Shown here: positions 35,943 through 43,185 of the stretch, in pieces
Position numbering within the stretch: the stretch's first letter is position 1
Layout: each line of letters starts with the position of its first letter
DNA from: Bacteroidales bacterium UBA4070
Lineage (GTDB): Bacteria; Bacteroidota; Bacteroidia; Bacteroidales; VadinHA17
Length of the DNA: 64,000 nt
Direction: 5' to 3'
Assembly (NCBI GenBank): GCA_002383485.1
Contig: DFYY01000032.1
Span: forward strand, 90,103 to 154,102
Translations under genes and position numbers: made by a program
The notes under the pieces: model-generated
Told to the model about the DNA's origin: nothing
What the model saw: only the letters and a program-made list of their open reading frames with translations
Databases searched by the model: none

Positions 35943-37190
35943 TCATTTTTTTGCTGGTGGTTTCACCTTACTGAACTTATTCGGAAAGAACTGCGTGGCT
36001 ATCAGTCCGTAGATGCCAGTCACCGCGGTTATAAGGAGATCAGGAATGTTTGCCTTCCATGACCACCCCCGCCTCGTTATTAGCAGCACAGCGGCTATGA
36101 GCGCAATAAGGTTGAAGATCAGCCACCTGATGCCGGGTGAAGGTTTGAAGTAGAACCTCACAAAGGAGGAATTTTCATCCCTCATTCTTGTCTCGAAGGG
36201 AAATAATGTGGCCAGCATTTCCCCTTCCGGTCTCTCATAGAGGCCTTCCCATTTCTCCCCATGTGTTCCCACTACCTGATACATATCGTCAACAGCTATT
36301 GCCTCGTACCAGTTTTCACCCAGAATGGTGAGGCATTTGTTGAACAGGTCTGCGCTCAGCCTGAATGTGTGAATGGCAGGATTAAAACCGTCAACGGGCA
36401 GCCGCTGAAGGTCATAAACCTCATCCATTATCACAAATATACCCTGATTTCTTGTAAAAACATAACAATAATACTCTTTGCTTCTGAGGTCAACCGCTTC
36501 AATATAAACAATGTCAAGCTTTTCCGGGGTTTCGATTCTAACCACGTAAGGTTCTCCCTTTATCATCTTCACATGGAAGAGAGACCCCTCATTGTCAGTG
36601 ATAAAGTAGCCCTCATCACATGATTTTCTTGTTGTCGGCAATCCGGCAATGAGATTTGCCGGAAAGATAAATCCTTCAGCCGTGAGCGCATCGGTAAAGA
36701 GACTGCTCTTCTCCTCATTGATCTCATTGGTTCTGGCAACGATGAACTCCATTCGTTTTTCAATGCGGAAATAATCCTCGGGCATGGCCAGGTTCACCTT
36801 TCCGCTCTGAGATTCCAGCAAGGGCCAGAGCGTTGGGACCGGGGCATCCAGCCTTTTCGGCGTATAGCGGTAGAACGATGAAGCCCTGGCTATCGAGGGT
36901 GTCTCCATCTTCACTCCCTTTATGGTATCGGGCATGGTTCCGTCAGCCATAAGCTGCCGGTAGAACATGAAGGGAAGCGCTTGTTCGTATTCGTCAGAGG
37001 TATATTCCTTTCCTTCAGGAGATTTCCTGGTACTACCGTCGACAACGATAAAGTCTTCGGTGATGCAGCTGTAAAAGATATTGGGTGATCTGGGCACCTT
37101 TTCAAAGATTGTCCAGAACAATGAGGGCAACACGATGGAGGTAACCAGTATGCCAATAGCCACAAGTATGTATCTGCTGAACTTTATCAT
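35943..37190 (-). CDS. DUF4857-type membrane protein
   Basis: The product is 415 residues if begun at the ATG one base after the permease stop (16 extra upstream codons overlap the permease gene). It has one N-terminal membrane helix (about 5-25), a large extracytoplasmic part (about 27-335) with no known motif, and two C-terminal membrane helices (about 352-372 and 380-400, IRWLIFNLIALIAAVLLITRR). This fits the Bacteroidales family DUF4857, which I remember next to ABC genes of this kind. It is likely a periplasmic-facing component of the ABC transporter. The TonB receptor starts 4 bases after its stop. Confidence 0.72.
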   Translation of the reverse strand: MIKFSRYILVAIGILVTSIVLPSLFWTIFEKVPRSPNIFYSCITEDFIVVDGSTRKSPEGKEYTSDEYEQALPFMFYRQLMADGTMPDTIKGVKMETPSIARASSFYRYTPKRLDAPVPTLWPLLESQSGKVNLAMPEDYFRIEKRMEFIVARTNEINEEKSSLFTDALTAEGFIFPANLIAGLPTTRKSCDEGYFITDNEGSLFHVKMIKGEPYVVRIETPEKLDIVYIEAVDLRSKEYYCYVFTRNQGIFVIMDEVYDLQRLPVDGFNPAIHTFRLSADLFNKCLTILGENWYEAIAVDDMYQVVGTHGEKWEGLYERPEGEMLATLFPFETRMRDENSSFVRFYFKPSPGIRWLIFNLIALIAAVLLITRRGWSWKANIPDLLITAVTGIYGLIATQFFPNKFSKVKPPAKK

Positions 37191-37191
37191 C

Positions 37192-37860
37192 TTACATCTC
37201 TCCTTTCCTGAATCTGTAACCTGAAAACAACACGACAAAACTCAACAGCAGTGTGATGAGTGCCAGGGGCATAAGTACCGGTCTGAATGCGCCTATCGAT
37301 GCCCCGGTGTAGAAGACAGTGACAAAACCTGCCGCCACCGCGGTATACAGTCCCCTGTAGATCCACATCGGCTCAAGCAGAATCAGGGCAACCAGGAAGT
37401 ATGTTGCCATCCCTCCAAGGAACCATGGCATCATGGTAAGGAGGGAGGCCCTGATGATGTTTGAGGGAAAGAAGATGGCGCTGCCAGCGGTGAACAATAC
37501 GAGGACTACCAGAAACACTGTTAAAATGACAAGCGCTCCAAATGTGTGCATCCATATCAGAACACCGTTCTCAGAGACCGGCAAATGAAAGGTAAGCTTG
37601 ATCCGCTTGTTGACCGTTTCGGGGAAATACTGGGCTATTGCAATGGCCAGCCCTATAATAAACGGGAGGAACTTGAGGATACTGAAAAAAACAACTCCCC
37701 TGAAAAGGAACGAGTACCAGTAATTGGCAGCGTCAACAAACAGAATATCATGACGTACCTTGAGGAATATGTTGATCAGTGCTACGAGACTCAGGCCCAA
37801 AGCAATCCAGACTACCAGTCTGATCTTGATCCATTCTTTGTATATTAATGATTTCAGCAT
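37192..37860 (-). CDS. ABC transporter permease (ABC-2/NosY-like)
   Basis: The 222-residue protein has six predicted membrane helices (for example VVWIALGLSLVALINIFL, FLPFIIGLAIAIAQYF, GALVILTVFLVVLVLF) and no other domain, as in ABC-2-type permeases. It starts MLKSLIYKEWIKIR, a pattern common in such permeases. It pairs with the ATPase gene upstream. Together with the polyferredoxin gene this resembles the NosR/NosF/NosY arrangement used for copper-site assembly of nitrous-oxide reductase, but no nosZ is present. Confidence 0.82.
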   Translation of the reverse strand: MLKSLIYKEWIKIRLVVWIALGLSLVALINIFLKVRHDILFVDAANYWYSFLFRGVVFFSILKFLPFIIGLAIAIAQYFPETVNKRIKLTFHLPVSENGVLIWMHTFGALVILTVFLVVLVLFTAGSAIFFPSNIIRASLLTMMPWFLGGMATYFLVALILLEPMWIYRGLYTAVAAGFVTVFYTGASIGAFRPVLMPLALITLLLSFVVLFSGYRFRKGEM

Positions 37861-37877
37861 AGAGTTAAAATTCAGGG

Positions 37878-38762
37878 TTAATACTTGCGGGTCAGTCCGA
37901 TAAATGCATCCTCAAGTGACATCTTTTTCTCTTCGAATGCGGTGTAGGTTATCCCCTTTGCGTTAAGGTATCCCTTTACTTCATCTTCCTTTGAGTAGGT
38001 GTAGAACTCAATTTTGTCCTTCACTTTATCGATGTTGACGGCAATTCCGTCCATATCGATTTCTTCATCCGGCGAAGTAAGCGTTATATTGAACTGCCTG
38101 AAGCCGGACATGAACTGGCCGATCGGTTGCTGGGCAAGTATCTTGTTGTAATCCATTATCATGACGTCGTCTATCAGCCTCTCCATGTCCTGTATGATGT
38201 GGGAAGTCACAAAGACGGTTTTGTGTTCGGCCTTGGCATACTCACGCATATAGTCAATGAAGAGTCTCCTGTAACCCGGATCGAGTCCCATGGAAAAGTC
38301 GTCAAGGATCAGCAGGTCAGGGTCCTGTGCAAGGATAAGCCCCAATGCCACCTGTGAGCGCTGGCCACATGACATCGTTGAAATCTTCTGTTTCGGAGTT
38401 ACCTTGAGCTTTGACATAAGCTCCCAGTAAGGGGCACTGTTCCAGTTGGGATAAAAACCTGAATAGAACTTTTCTATCTGATGGATATTCATAAACGAAT
38501 ACTGCACGTGCCCCTCGATCAGGAAGCCGATCCTCCTTTTTGTTTCAGGAGTGAGAAGCTGGGTGTTTTCTCCGTAGATAAGGCACTCCCCGGAGTTGGG
38601 CTGCAAAAAGCCGTTGAGAATATTGATAGTCGTCGATTTGCCTGTGCCGTTCTTGCCAAGGAGGCCCAGTATCTTTCCCTCCTCCACGTTGAAGCTCAGG
38701 TTCTCATAGACAAGCTTCCGTCCGTAATAGTGGGTGAGGTTTTTGCACTCTATTGCATACAT
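37878..38762 (-). CDS. ABC transporter ATP-binding protein
   Basis: The 294-residue protein has a Walker A at LLGKNGTGKSTT (about 33-44), a signature loop reading MSCGQRSQV instead of LSGGQ, and a Walker B ending LLILDDFSMGLDP, where the catalytic Glu is Asp. The H-loop is VFVTSHIIQDME. A C-terminal domain of about 80 residues (FNITLTSPDEEIDMDG onward) follows, as in DrrA/NosF-like ATPases. The changed signature and the Glu-to-Asp exchange suggest slow or regulated ATP hydrolysis. It lies between polyferredoxin and permease genes and should energise the permease. Confidence 0.9.
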   Translation of the reverse strand: MYAIECKNLTHYYGRKLVYENLSFNVEEGKILGLLGKNGTGKSTTINILNGFLQPNSGECLIYGENTQLLTPETKRRIGFLIEGHVQYSFMNIHQIEKFYSGFYPNWNSAPYWELMSKLKVTPKQKISTMSCGQRSQVALGLILAQDPDLLILDDFSMGLDPGYRRLFIDYMREYAKAEHKTVFVTSHIIQDMERLIDDVMIMDYNKILAQQPIGQFMSGFRQFNITLTSPDEEIDMDGIAVNIDKVKDKIEFYTYSKEDEVKGYLNAKGITYTAFEEKKMSLEDAFIGLTRKY

Positions 38763-38790
38763 ATAATTGCTCTCAGTTAGGGGTTAGTAG

Positions 38791-40707
38791 TTATTTCACA
38801 ATGCCTGGATCCGGGAATCTGAAGGGATTGGCCAGCTTTCCTGTGCGACCGTCGGAATAATGGAAGACAAGTGTATCGGCGTTTACGGCAGCGAATATGT
38901 TTTCCGGCACCGTTACCGTGTCAACGAAATGGATCACCCCCAGTTCAGTCCCGACGGAATCAAGCATTGTCTCAAAGGCAATCACCCCGCTGTCATTGGA
39001 GAGATGGCTGAAGAGGTAGCTATACCTGGCCTTGTGGGCCGTATTCGGGCCCATGGTTACTATGTACTGAGAGACCACGTCATCGGAGAAGTTTGAGAAG
39101 CTGTTGAACCGTGAGCTTGTGGGAACAAACATTGCCGAGGCATAATCAGCTTTTGATAGTTTTCCTGGCTGTTCTTCGAAGGTGATTACCTTATAGGGCA
39201 GCTTGACATTGAATTCATTGTCATTAGCCGTAAAGGTCAGTTTTTTTGATTCGATGGCCTGGACCAGGGACTCTTTACCGGGCTCCTTGCCTTGCGGAAA
39301 GTAAATTCGTACTATCACCGGGCATGCAAAGTCGCTCTGGTATCCGCATGCATCTGTCTTCTGGTCGAGAAGGTGCTGAAGGTATGTAGCATCGAGCGGA
39401 TCAAAGAACTTGTCGATTGTGAGTGTGTAGTAGACCACCGAGTCAACATCTCGTGCCACAGGCTCAATAATTCTCTTGACCGGCACGAAAAGTAGCTGCT
39501 GCAGCTTCTCCTCATTATATCTGGTGGTATCATAAAGAATGTGCACCGAATGGCTGGCCACGTAGGTGGAAACACCGTAGATGCCTTCCACTCTTCTCAT
39601 CTGATTGGCAAATGCAGTTGAGCTGCCGAAGCACTTGATGTTCTTAAGCCCTGACATTTCAAAAAGACCTGCATTTTCAATCTGTTCGGGTGTGCCCCAC
39701 TTCTGGTCTATGGTTGGAAGTTCAAAGAGAGTACCTGCAAGAATTCCCAGTATTATAAGAGCACCAAGGACTACCGCAGGAAGCCACTTCATATTCTTTT
39801 TATTTATCTGAAGGGTGTCTTTCTCAGGACATACATGGAGGCAGTCGCCGCACAGAGTGCAGTCAGTATGGGTTACCTTCTTCATGGTAGCGACGTCAAT
39901 ACCCTGGGGGCATTTTTCCGAGCAGAGACCACAGTCAATACAAGTTGATGTATTACGGGTTATATGAACCGGATCGGGCCATACCTTTTTCATCCGCGCC
40001 ACCTCGAGGATATATCCCCCGGCTGTGATCACCACAAGTGGATAAATATATGATATATCAAGCCCGATCAGAACCAGGATCACGTAGAGCCCCATCACAC
40101 CCAGGAACCACCATGAGAATTTGAATATGGCTGACAATGCTCCAAGAGGGCATAGATACCTGCACCATAAAAGTCTGATGAAAAGGGATCCTATTACGAG
40201 GGCAGCTATTGCGAGCAGGGCCCACATCAGCGCAACATCGGAATCAAATCCCGAAGCAACGGCATAGTAAGGATCGAACTTCTTGCAGAACAGCTCGCTC
40301 GACTTAAGTGTGAAATAAAATGTTACAAAGAGCAGGACGTACTTCGGAAGCCGGAGAGCATAGTCGGCGAATCCTGTGGGAGTATATCTTACCTTAAGCC
40401 TGTCGCCCAGCTTACCTATCCATTCTCCTATTGTGCCCAGTGGACATATGTAACCGCAGAAGAGTCTTGAGAAAAGGACAATTCCGATGAACAGGACAAC
40501 CCCCATCATTATCTGTGTGCTTGTCATTGAGCATGAAAGGGAATCCATCGTGATATATGATCCGAGAGCCTGTAACCCTCCGAAGGGACAGTATGCCTCA
40601 AAATCAGGTGCGTAGGCTTTATCAAACAACAGACGGAAGCCCATGAAAACAAGAATTCCAATGATAGCAAATTGATAAATTAATTTGTACCAGTTTTGCC
40701 TTTTCAT
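38791..40707 (-). CDS. Membrane polyferredoxin (NapH/NosR/CcoG-like) with HMA-like domain
   Basis: The 638-residue protein has about five or six membrane helices in the first 240 residues, with the CX3CP motifs C84GYIC88P and C182RYLC186P seen in NapH/NosR/CcoG proteins. Two 4Fe-4S motifs follow (C256-C259-C262-C266 and C283-C286-C289-C293), then another helix (about 310-330). Residues about 348-408 look like a heavy-metal-associated domain with beta-alpha-beta-beta-alpha-beta order, but the GMTCxxC loop reads GLKNIKCFGS with only Cys359. The last 230 residues are an unknown extracytoplasmic region. It may pass electrons across the membrane to reduce a metal or a bound cofactor; this is inference. 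Confidence 0.82.
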   Translation of the reverse strand: MKRQNWYKLIYQFAIIGILVFMGFRLLFDKAYAPDFEAYCPFGGLQALGSYITMDSLSCSMTSTQIMMGVVLFIGIVLFSRLFCGYICPLGTIGEWIGKLGDRLKVRYTPTGFADYALRLPKYVLLFVTFYFTLKSSELFCKKFDPYYAVASGFDSDVALMWALLAIAALVIGSLFIRLLWCRYLCPLGALSAIFKFSWWFLGVMGLYVILVLIGLDISYIYPLVVITAGGYILEVARMKKVWPDPVHITRNTSTCIDCGLCSEKCPQGIDVATMKKVTHTDCTLCGDCLHVCPEKDTLQINKKNMKWLPAVVLGALIILGILAGTLFELPTIDQKWGTPEQIENAGLFEMSGLKNIKCFGSSTAFANQMRRVEGIYGVSTYVASHSVHILYDTTRYNEEKLQQLLFVPVKRIIEPVARDVDSVVYYTLTIDKFFDPLDATYLQHLLDQKTDACGYQSDFACPVIVRIYFPQGKEPGKESLVQAIESKKLTFTANDNEFNVKLPYKVITFEEQPGKLSKADYASAMFVPTSSRFNSFSNFSDDVVSQYIVTMGPNTAHKARYSYLFSHLSNDSGVIAFETMLDSVGTELGVIHFVDTVTVPENIFAAVNADTLVFHYSDGRTGKLANPFRFPDPGIVK

Positions 40708-40728
40708 AAAATCAGGTATAGTATTAGG

Positions 40729-41064
40729 TTAGTTTGTTGAGTTCAGGTTTCTGAATAACTGGTCATGGAGGAAGTCCGAATTCATATGATGTGACTCCAT
40801 CAACTCCACCAGCGCCTTGTGCGACGATGCCTCTTCCTCCGGTCTGAGGCCTTTATAGCCTTTCACTCCGAGAAAAATACCAAGGGAGCAGTAGAGGACA
40901 AAGATAATGGCTGAAACAAGTATCCGGGAAGCCATAGGCATCGACCTGAAACTGCCCTCCTTTTGCAATTCTATTTTCAGCAGAACCTCGTCTGCAAATG
41001 TTTCGGGTACCGTGATTTGCCTTCCTTTCATTACTCCGGCAAGTTCACTGATCTGGTCTGACAT
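40729..41064 (-). CDS. Small single-pass membrane protein, possible anti-sigma component
   Basis: The 111-residue protein has a cytoplasmic N-terminal part of about 45 residues, one membrane helix (about 46-69, ASRILVSAIIFVLYCSLGIFLG) and a short external C-terminal part with several histidines (SSHK, ESHHMNSDF). The cytoplasmic-helix plus membrane-helix layout is like short anti-sigma factors such as CnrY, but there is no sequence motif to prove it. It is placed between the sensor-like gene and the polyferredoxin gene. Confidence 0.6.
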   Translation of the reverse strand: MSDQISELAGVMKGRQITVPETFADEVLLKIELQKEGSFRSMPMASRILVSAIIFVLYCSLGIFLGVKGYKGLRPEEEASSHKALVELMESHHMNSDFLHDQLFRNLNSTN

Positions 41065-41128
41065 CTTTTTTATTCTTTCTATTAAAAAGACAACCTGTAA
41101 GGCAAAAGCCTGCGGTCAATACAAAAAT

Positions 41129-41653
41129 TTATTTCCCGATGTTGTTGATTCGTTCCTTTCTGGGGCAGTCCTTCTTGTTACAGGTCTTGCACTGATCATC
41201 GAGCTGCATCATTTTCTTGAAGATGACAGTAAGCCTTTGTTGCTGCTCCTCATTGCAGATTCCCTTAAGATTCATGAAATAGTCTGTTGTGTGTCTCCTG
41301 AGTGAAGTGCTCAGGGTTCCAACCTTTCTCGCCAGGCTGTCGAGTACCTGTGGGTCACTGCTCTCCTTTGCTAGTTCCTCCATCATTGCGACATTGGTTT
41401 CGCACATCATATCAAAAACGATATTATATGTCCTGATGGTTCTGTCATTTTCCACAAGAACCTTCCTATACTGGGAATCACTAAGTCCAAGCTCCTTCCG
41501 GAGCAGGTCCATAGAGTTTATCACTCCGGTATCACCCCTGTTTTTTTCGTTTATGCCTTTCATTACAAAAAAAGTCACCGTTGCCGAGATAATGACCAAT
41601 AGCAAAACGAGGTTAAGCCACAACAAAATCCTGTTGGTTTTTTCAGGTATCAT
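41129..41653 (-). CDS. CnrX/Spy-like periplasmic sensor protein, membrane-anchored
   Basis: The 174-residue protein has one N-terminal membrane helix (about 9-31) and a helical periplasmic domain. Its pattern LGLSDSQYRKVLVENDRTIRTYN followed later by LSTSLRRHTTDYFMNLKGICNEEQQQRL resembles the metal-resistance/Spy family (four-helix hooks with an LTxxQ-like turn). The C-terminus is cysteine-rich: CKTCNKKDCPRKE. A gene of this kind directly after an ECF sigma gene (4-base gap) recalls the CnrYXH nickel/cobalt switch, where CnrX senses metal. The metal here is unknown. Confidence 0.7.
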   Translation of the reverse strand: MIPEKTNRILLWLNLVLLLVIISATVTFFVMKGINEKNRGDTGVINSMDLLRKELGLSDSQYRKVLVENDRTIRTYNIVFDMMCETNVAMMEELAKESSDPQVLDSLARKVGTLSTSLRRHTTDYFMNLKGICNEEQQQRLTVIFKKMMQLDDQCKTCNKKDCPRKERINNIGK

Positions 41654-41657
41654 GATC

Positions 41658-42254
41658 TTAAGTTTTAATTTCCTTGTTATCCGGGTAGTCCGGGCAGCAT
41701 TTTTTCCTCACATTCTCCCGACCACGGGAAAGAAGTGATTCGACGGAGGAGACTGATAGTCCGAGCACGGCGCTGATCTCCTTGTAGGACATCTCCTCAT
41801 AATAATAAAGTATAAAGGCTTTCTGCTGTCTTGCCGAAAGTGAAGCAACTGCTGCCGAAAGCATCTGTTGTCTTTCCACCGCCTCCATTCTCTCCCCCGG
41901 GTTATCTTCAGAGTGAGGTACCGGTTCTGCACCACCAGGGTTGTCATGTCTGAAAATCGATTCGATCTGCTGAATTGACCGGAACAGAATGTTCTGTGAT
42001 CTCTTAATGTGATTGATCGACTTGTTAAGCGATATCCGGTATAGCCAGAATGAGATGTTCTGCTCGTTTCTAAGACTGGCTACAGAACGGAAAGTCTCAA
42101 TAAAAACATCCTGGGCAATGTCCTCCGCATCTTCCCTCGACTGCAAAACCTTATAGCAGGTATTCAGCACCAGGTCCTGATACCTTGATATCAGATGACG
42201 CATGGCATTGTTATCACCTCTGATAACAGCCTTTACCAGTTCCTGATCATTCAT
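41658..42254 (-). CDS. ECF RNA polymerase sigma factor
   Basis: About 198 residues from the ATG that gives MNDQELVKAVIRGDNNAM; 12 further upstream codons are open but unlikely. Sigma region 2 (YQDLVLNTCYKVLQSREDAEDIAQDVFIETFRS) and region 4 (SARQQKAFILYYYEEMSYKEISAVLGLSVSSVESLLSRGRENV) are complete. The two are joined by a linker with an acidic, proline-containing stretch. The C-terminus has RKKCCPDYPDNKE, with a Cys pair. It heads an eleven-gene minus-strand block and is the most likely regulator of that block, together with the next two genes. Confidence 0.93.
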   Translation of the reverse strand: MNDQELVKAVIRGDNNAMRHLISRYQDLVLNTCYKVLQSREDAEDIAQDVFIETFRSVASLRNEQNISFWLYRISLNKSINHIKRSQNILFRSIQQIESIFRHDNPGGAEPVPHSEDNPGERMEAVERQQMLSAAVASLSARQQKAFILYYYEEMSYKEISAVLGLSVSSVESLLSRGRENVRKKCCPDYPDNKEIKT

Positions 42255-42314
42255 CACAGACTGTGTACAGGAAAATAAGGGGGATAACAACCTCCATTGA
42301 GGGAAAGATTTGAA

Positions 42315-42752
42315 CTATTTTTTTGTCCAGCCCTTTGACTCGATAAAGGCTTCTGCCTCTTCACGTGTCCTGAAGATGTCTCCATCTTCCTCCCACCATG
42401 TATCTCCATAGGCCAGGCCCATCTTATCGCATCCCTCGCCGGGAAGAAGGCTGACGCTCTCAATGGTTTTCATCTTTATCTTGTCTGACTTGATAGCCGC
42501 CACCCTGCATTTTACGGACTTCCCAAGAGTAGTTCCATCAGCAAAATAGCCTACGATGATGCCATAGCACTCTACATCCTTATTCACCCAGGAGCCTACT
42601 TTTGCCTGGAGATCTTGATTCAGTGATACGCTGCCTGAAATCGCCTGGCTGGTATCTGAAGCCCTGACTCCTTCTCCCTCAGTGCTACTACCGCATGATG
42701 TTATTAAAATCAAGGAGACAAGAACAACAAATAGATAAATTGATTTTTTCAT
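42315..42752 (-). CDS. Hypothetical lipoprotein
   Basis: The 145-residue protein has a clear lipoprotein signal with lipobox LITSC (Cys20), followed by a Ser/Glu-rich spacer. One small domain covers about residues 50-145, with VECYGIIVGYFADG and a C-terminal DTWWEEDGDIFRTREEAEAF helix. The family is not recognised. It stands between the terminator of the RND operon and the ECF sigma gene, 60 bases before the latter, so it may be transcribed with that block or alone. Confidence 0.75.
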   Translation of the reverse strand: MKKSIYLFVVLVSLILITSCGSSTEGEGVRASDTSQAISGSVSLNQDLQAKVGSWVNKDVECYGIIVGYFADGTTLGKSVKCRVAAIKSDKIKMKTIESVSLLPGEGCDKMGLAYGDTWWEEDGDIFRTREEAEAFIESKGWTKK

Positions 42753-42823
42753 GATATGATAGGTTAGTTAAATGGTTCTTCCGGCCTTAAAAGTAGAAAT
42801 TTTATCAAAACAAATGTTTTCAT

Positions 42824-42863
42824 AATAAAAAAATGGCAGAAAAGACATTTTCTCTCCTGCCAT
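42824..42863 (-). terminator. Rho-independent terminator of the RND efflux operon
   Basis: On the minus strand ATGGCAG pairs with CTGCCAT (7 bp; AGAAAA/TTTTCT inside can extend or compete) and is followed directly by TTTTTTTATT. It lies 29 bases after the stop of the last efflux-operon gene. Confidence 0.75.
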
Positions 42864-42891
42864 CTGATGCATATTCCGGTAAGGGAATGAA

Positions 42892-43185
42892 CTACACCGT
42901 CTGCTCTATTGCCCAGACGAATGCCCTGATGCCCACCTCCTCGTTGATCTCATCAATGCGTTTCACCGCTTCAAGCAGCGGCGGAACCTTATCCTCCTCC
43001 ACAAAGGTGAGGGTCACACCATTGATCTCAGGCCATGTGTGGGTGCCCAGATGAGGCACACCGGTAAATGAGCCCACACCTTCCACATTTTCCCACTGCG
43101 TGTAACCCCTGATGCCGAAATGCTCGAGTGTGTACTCCACCTTTTCCGTCAGGGCAAGGTTATAAATTATCATTACTGCTTTCAT
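42892..43185 (-). CDS. PG0541-type transporter-associated small protein
   Basis: The 97-residue protein has a ferredoxin-like or PII-like alternation (MKAVMIIYNLALTEKVEYTL, then GVTLTFVEEDKVPPLLEAVKRI). It matches the small protein that I know as PG0541 in Bacteroidota, always found after an RND pump gene. Its start overlaps the RND stop by four bases, so translation is coupled. A regulatory contact with the pump is likely but unproven. Confidence 0.78.
   Translation of the reverse strand: MKAVMIIYNLALTEKVEYTLEHFGIRGYTQWENVEGVGSFTGVPHLGTHTWPEINGVTLTFVEEDKVPPLLEAVKRIDEINEEVGIRAFVWAIEQTV

Noticed and set aside
37191..37238. Earlier start of the DUF4857-type protein overlapping the permease
   Set aside because: The 16 extra residues lack features, while the inner ATG follows the permease stop by one base and begins a membrane helix.
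37192..40707. A true nitrous-oxide reductase (nos) maturation cluster
   Set aside because: No nosZ, nosD or nosL is present; only the polyferredoxin, ATPase and permease layout is similar.
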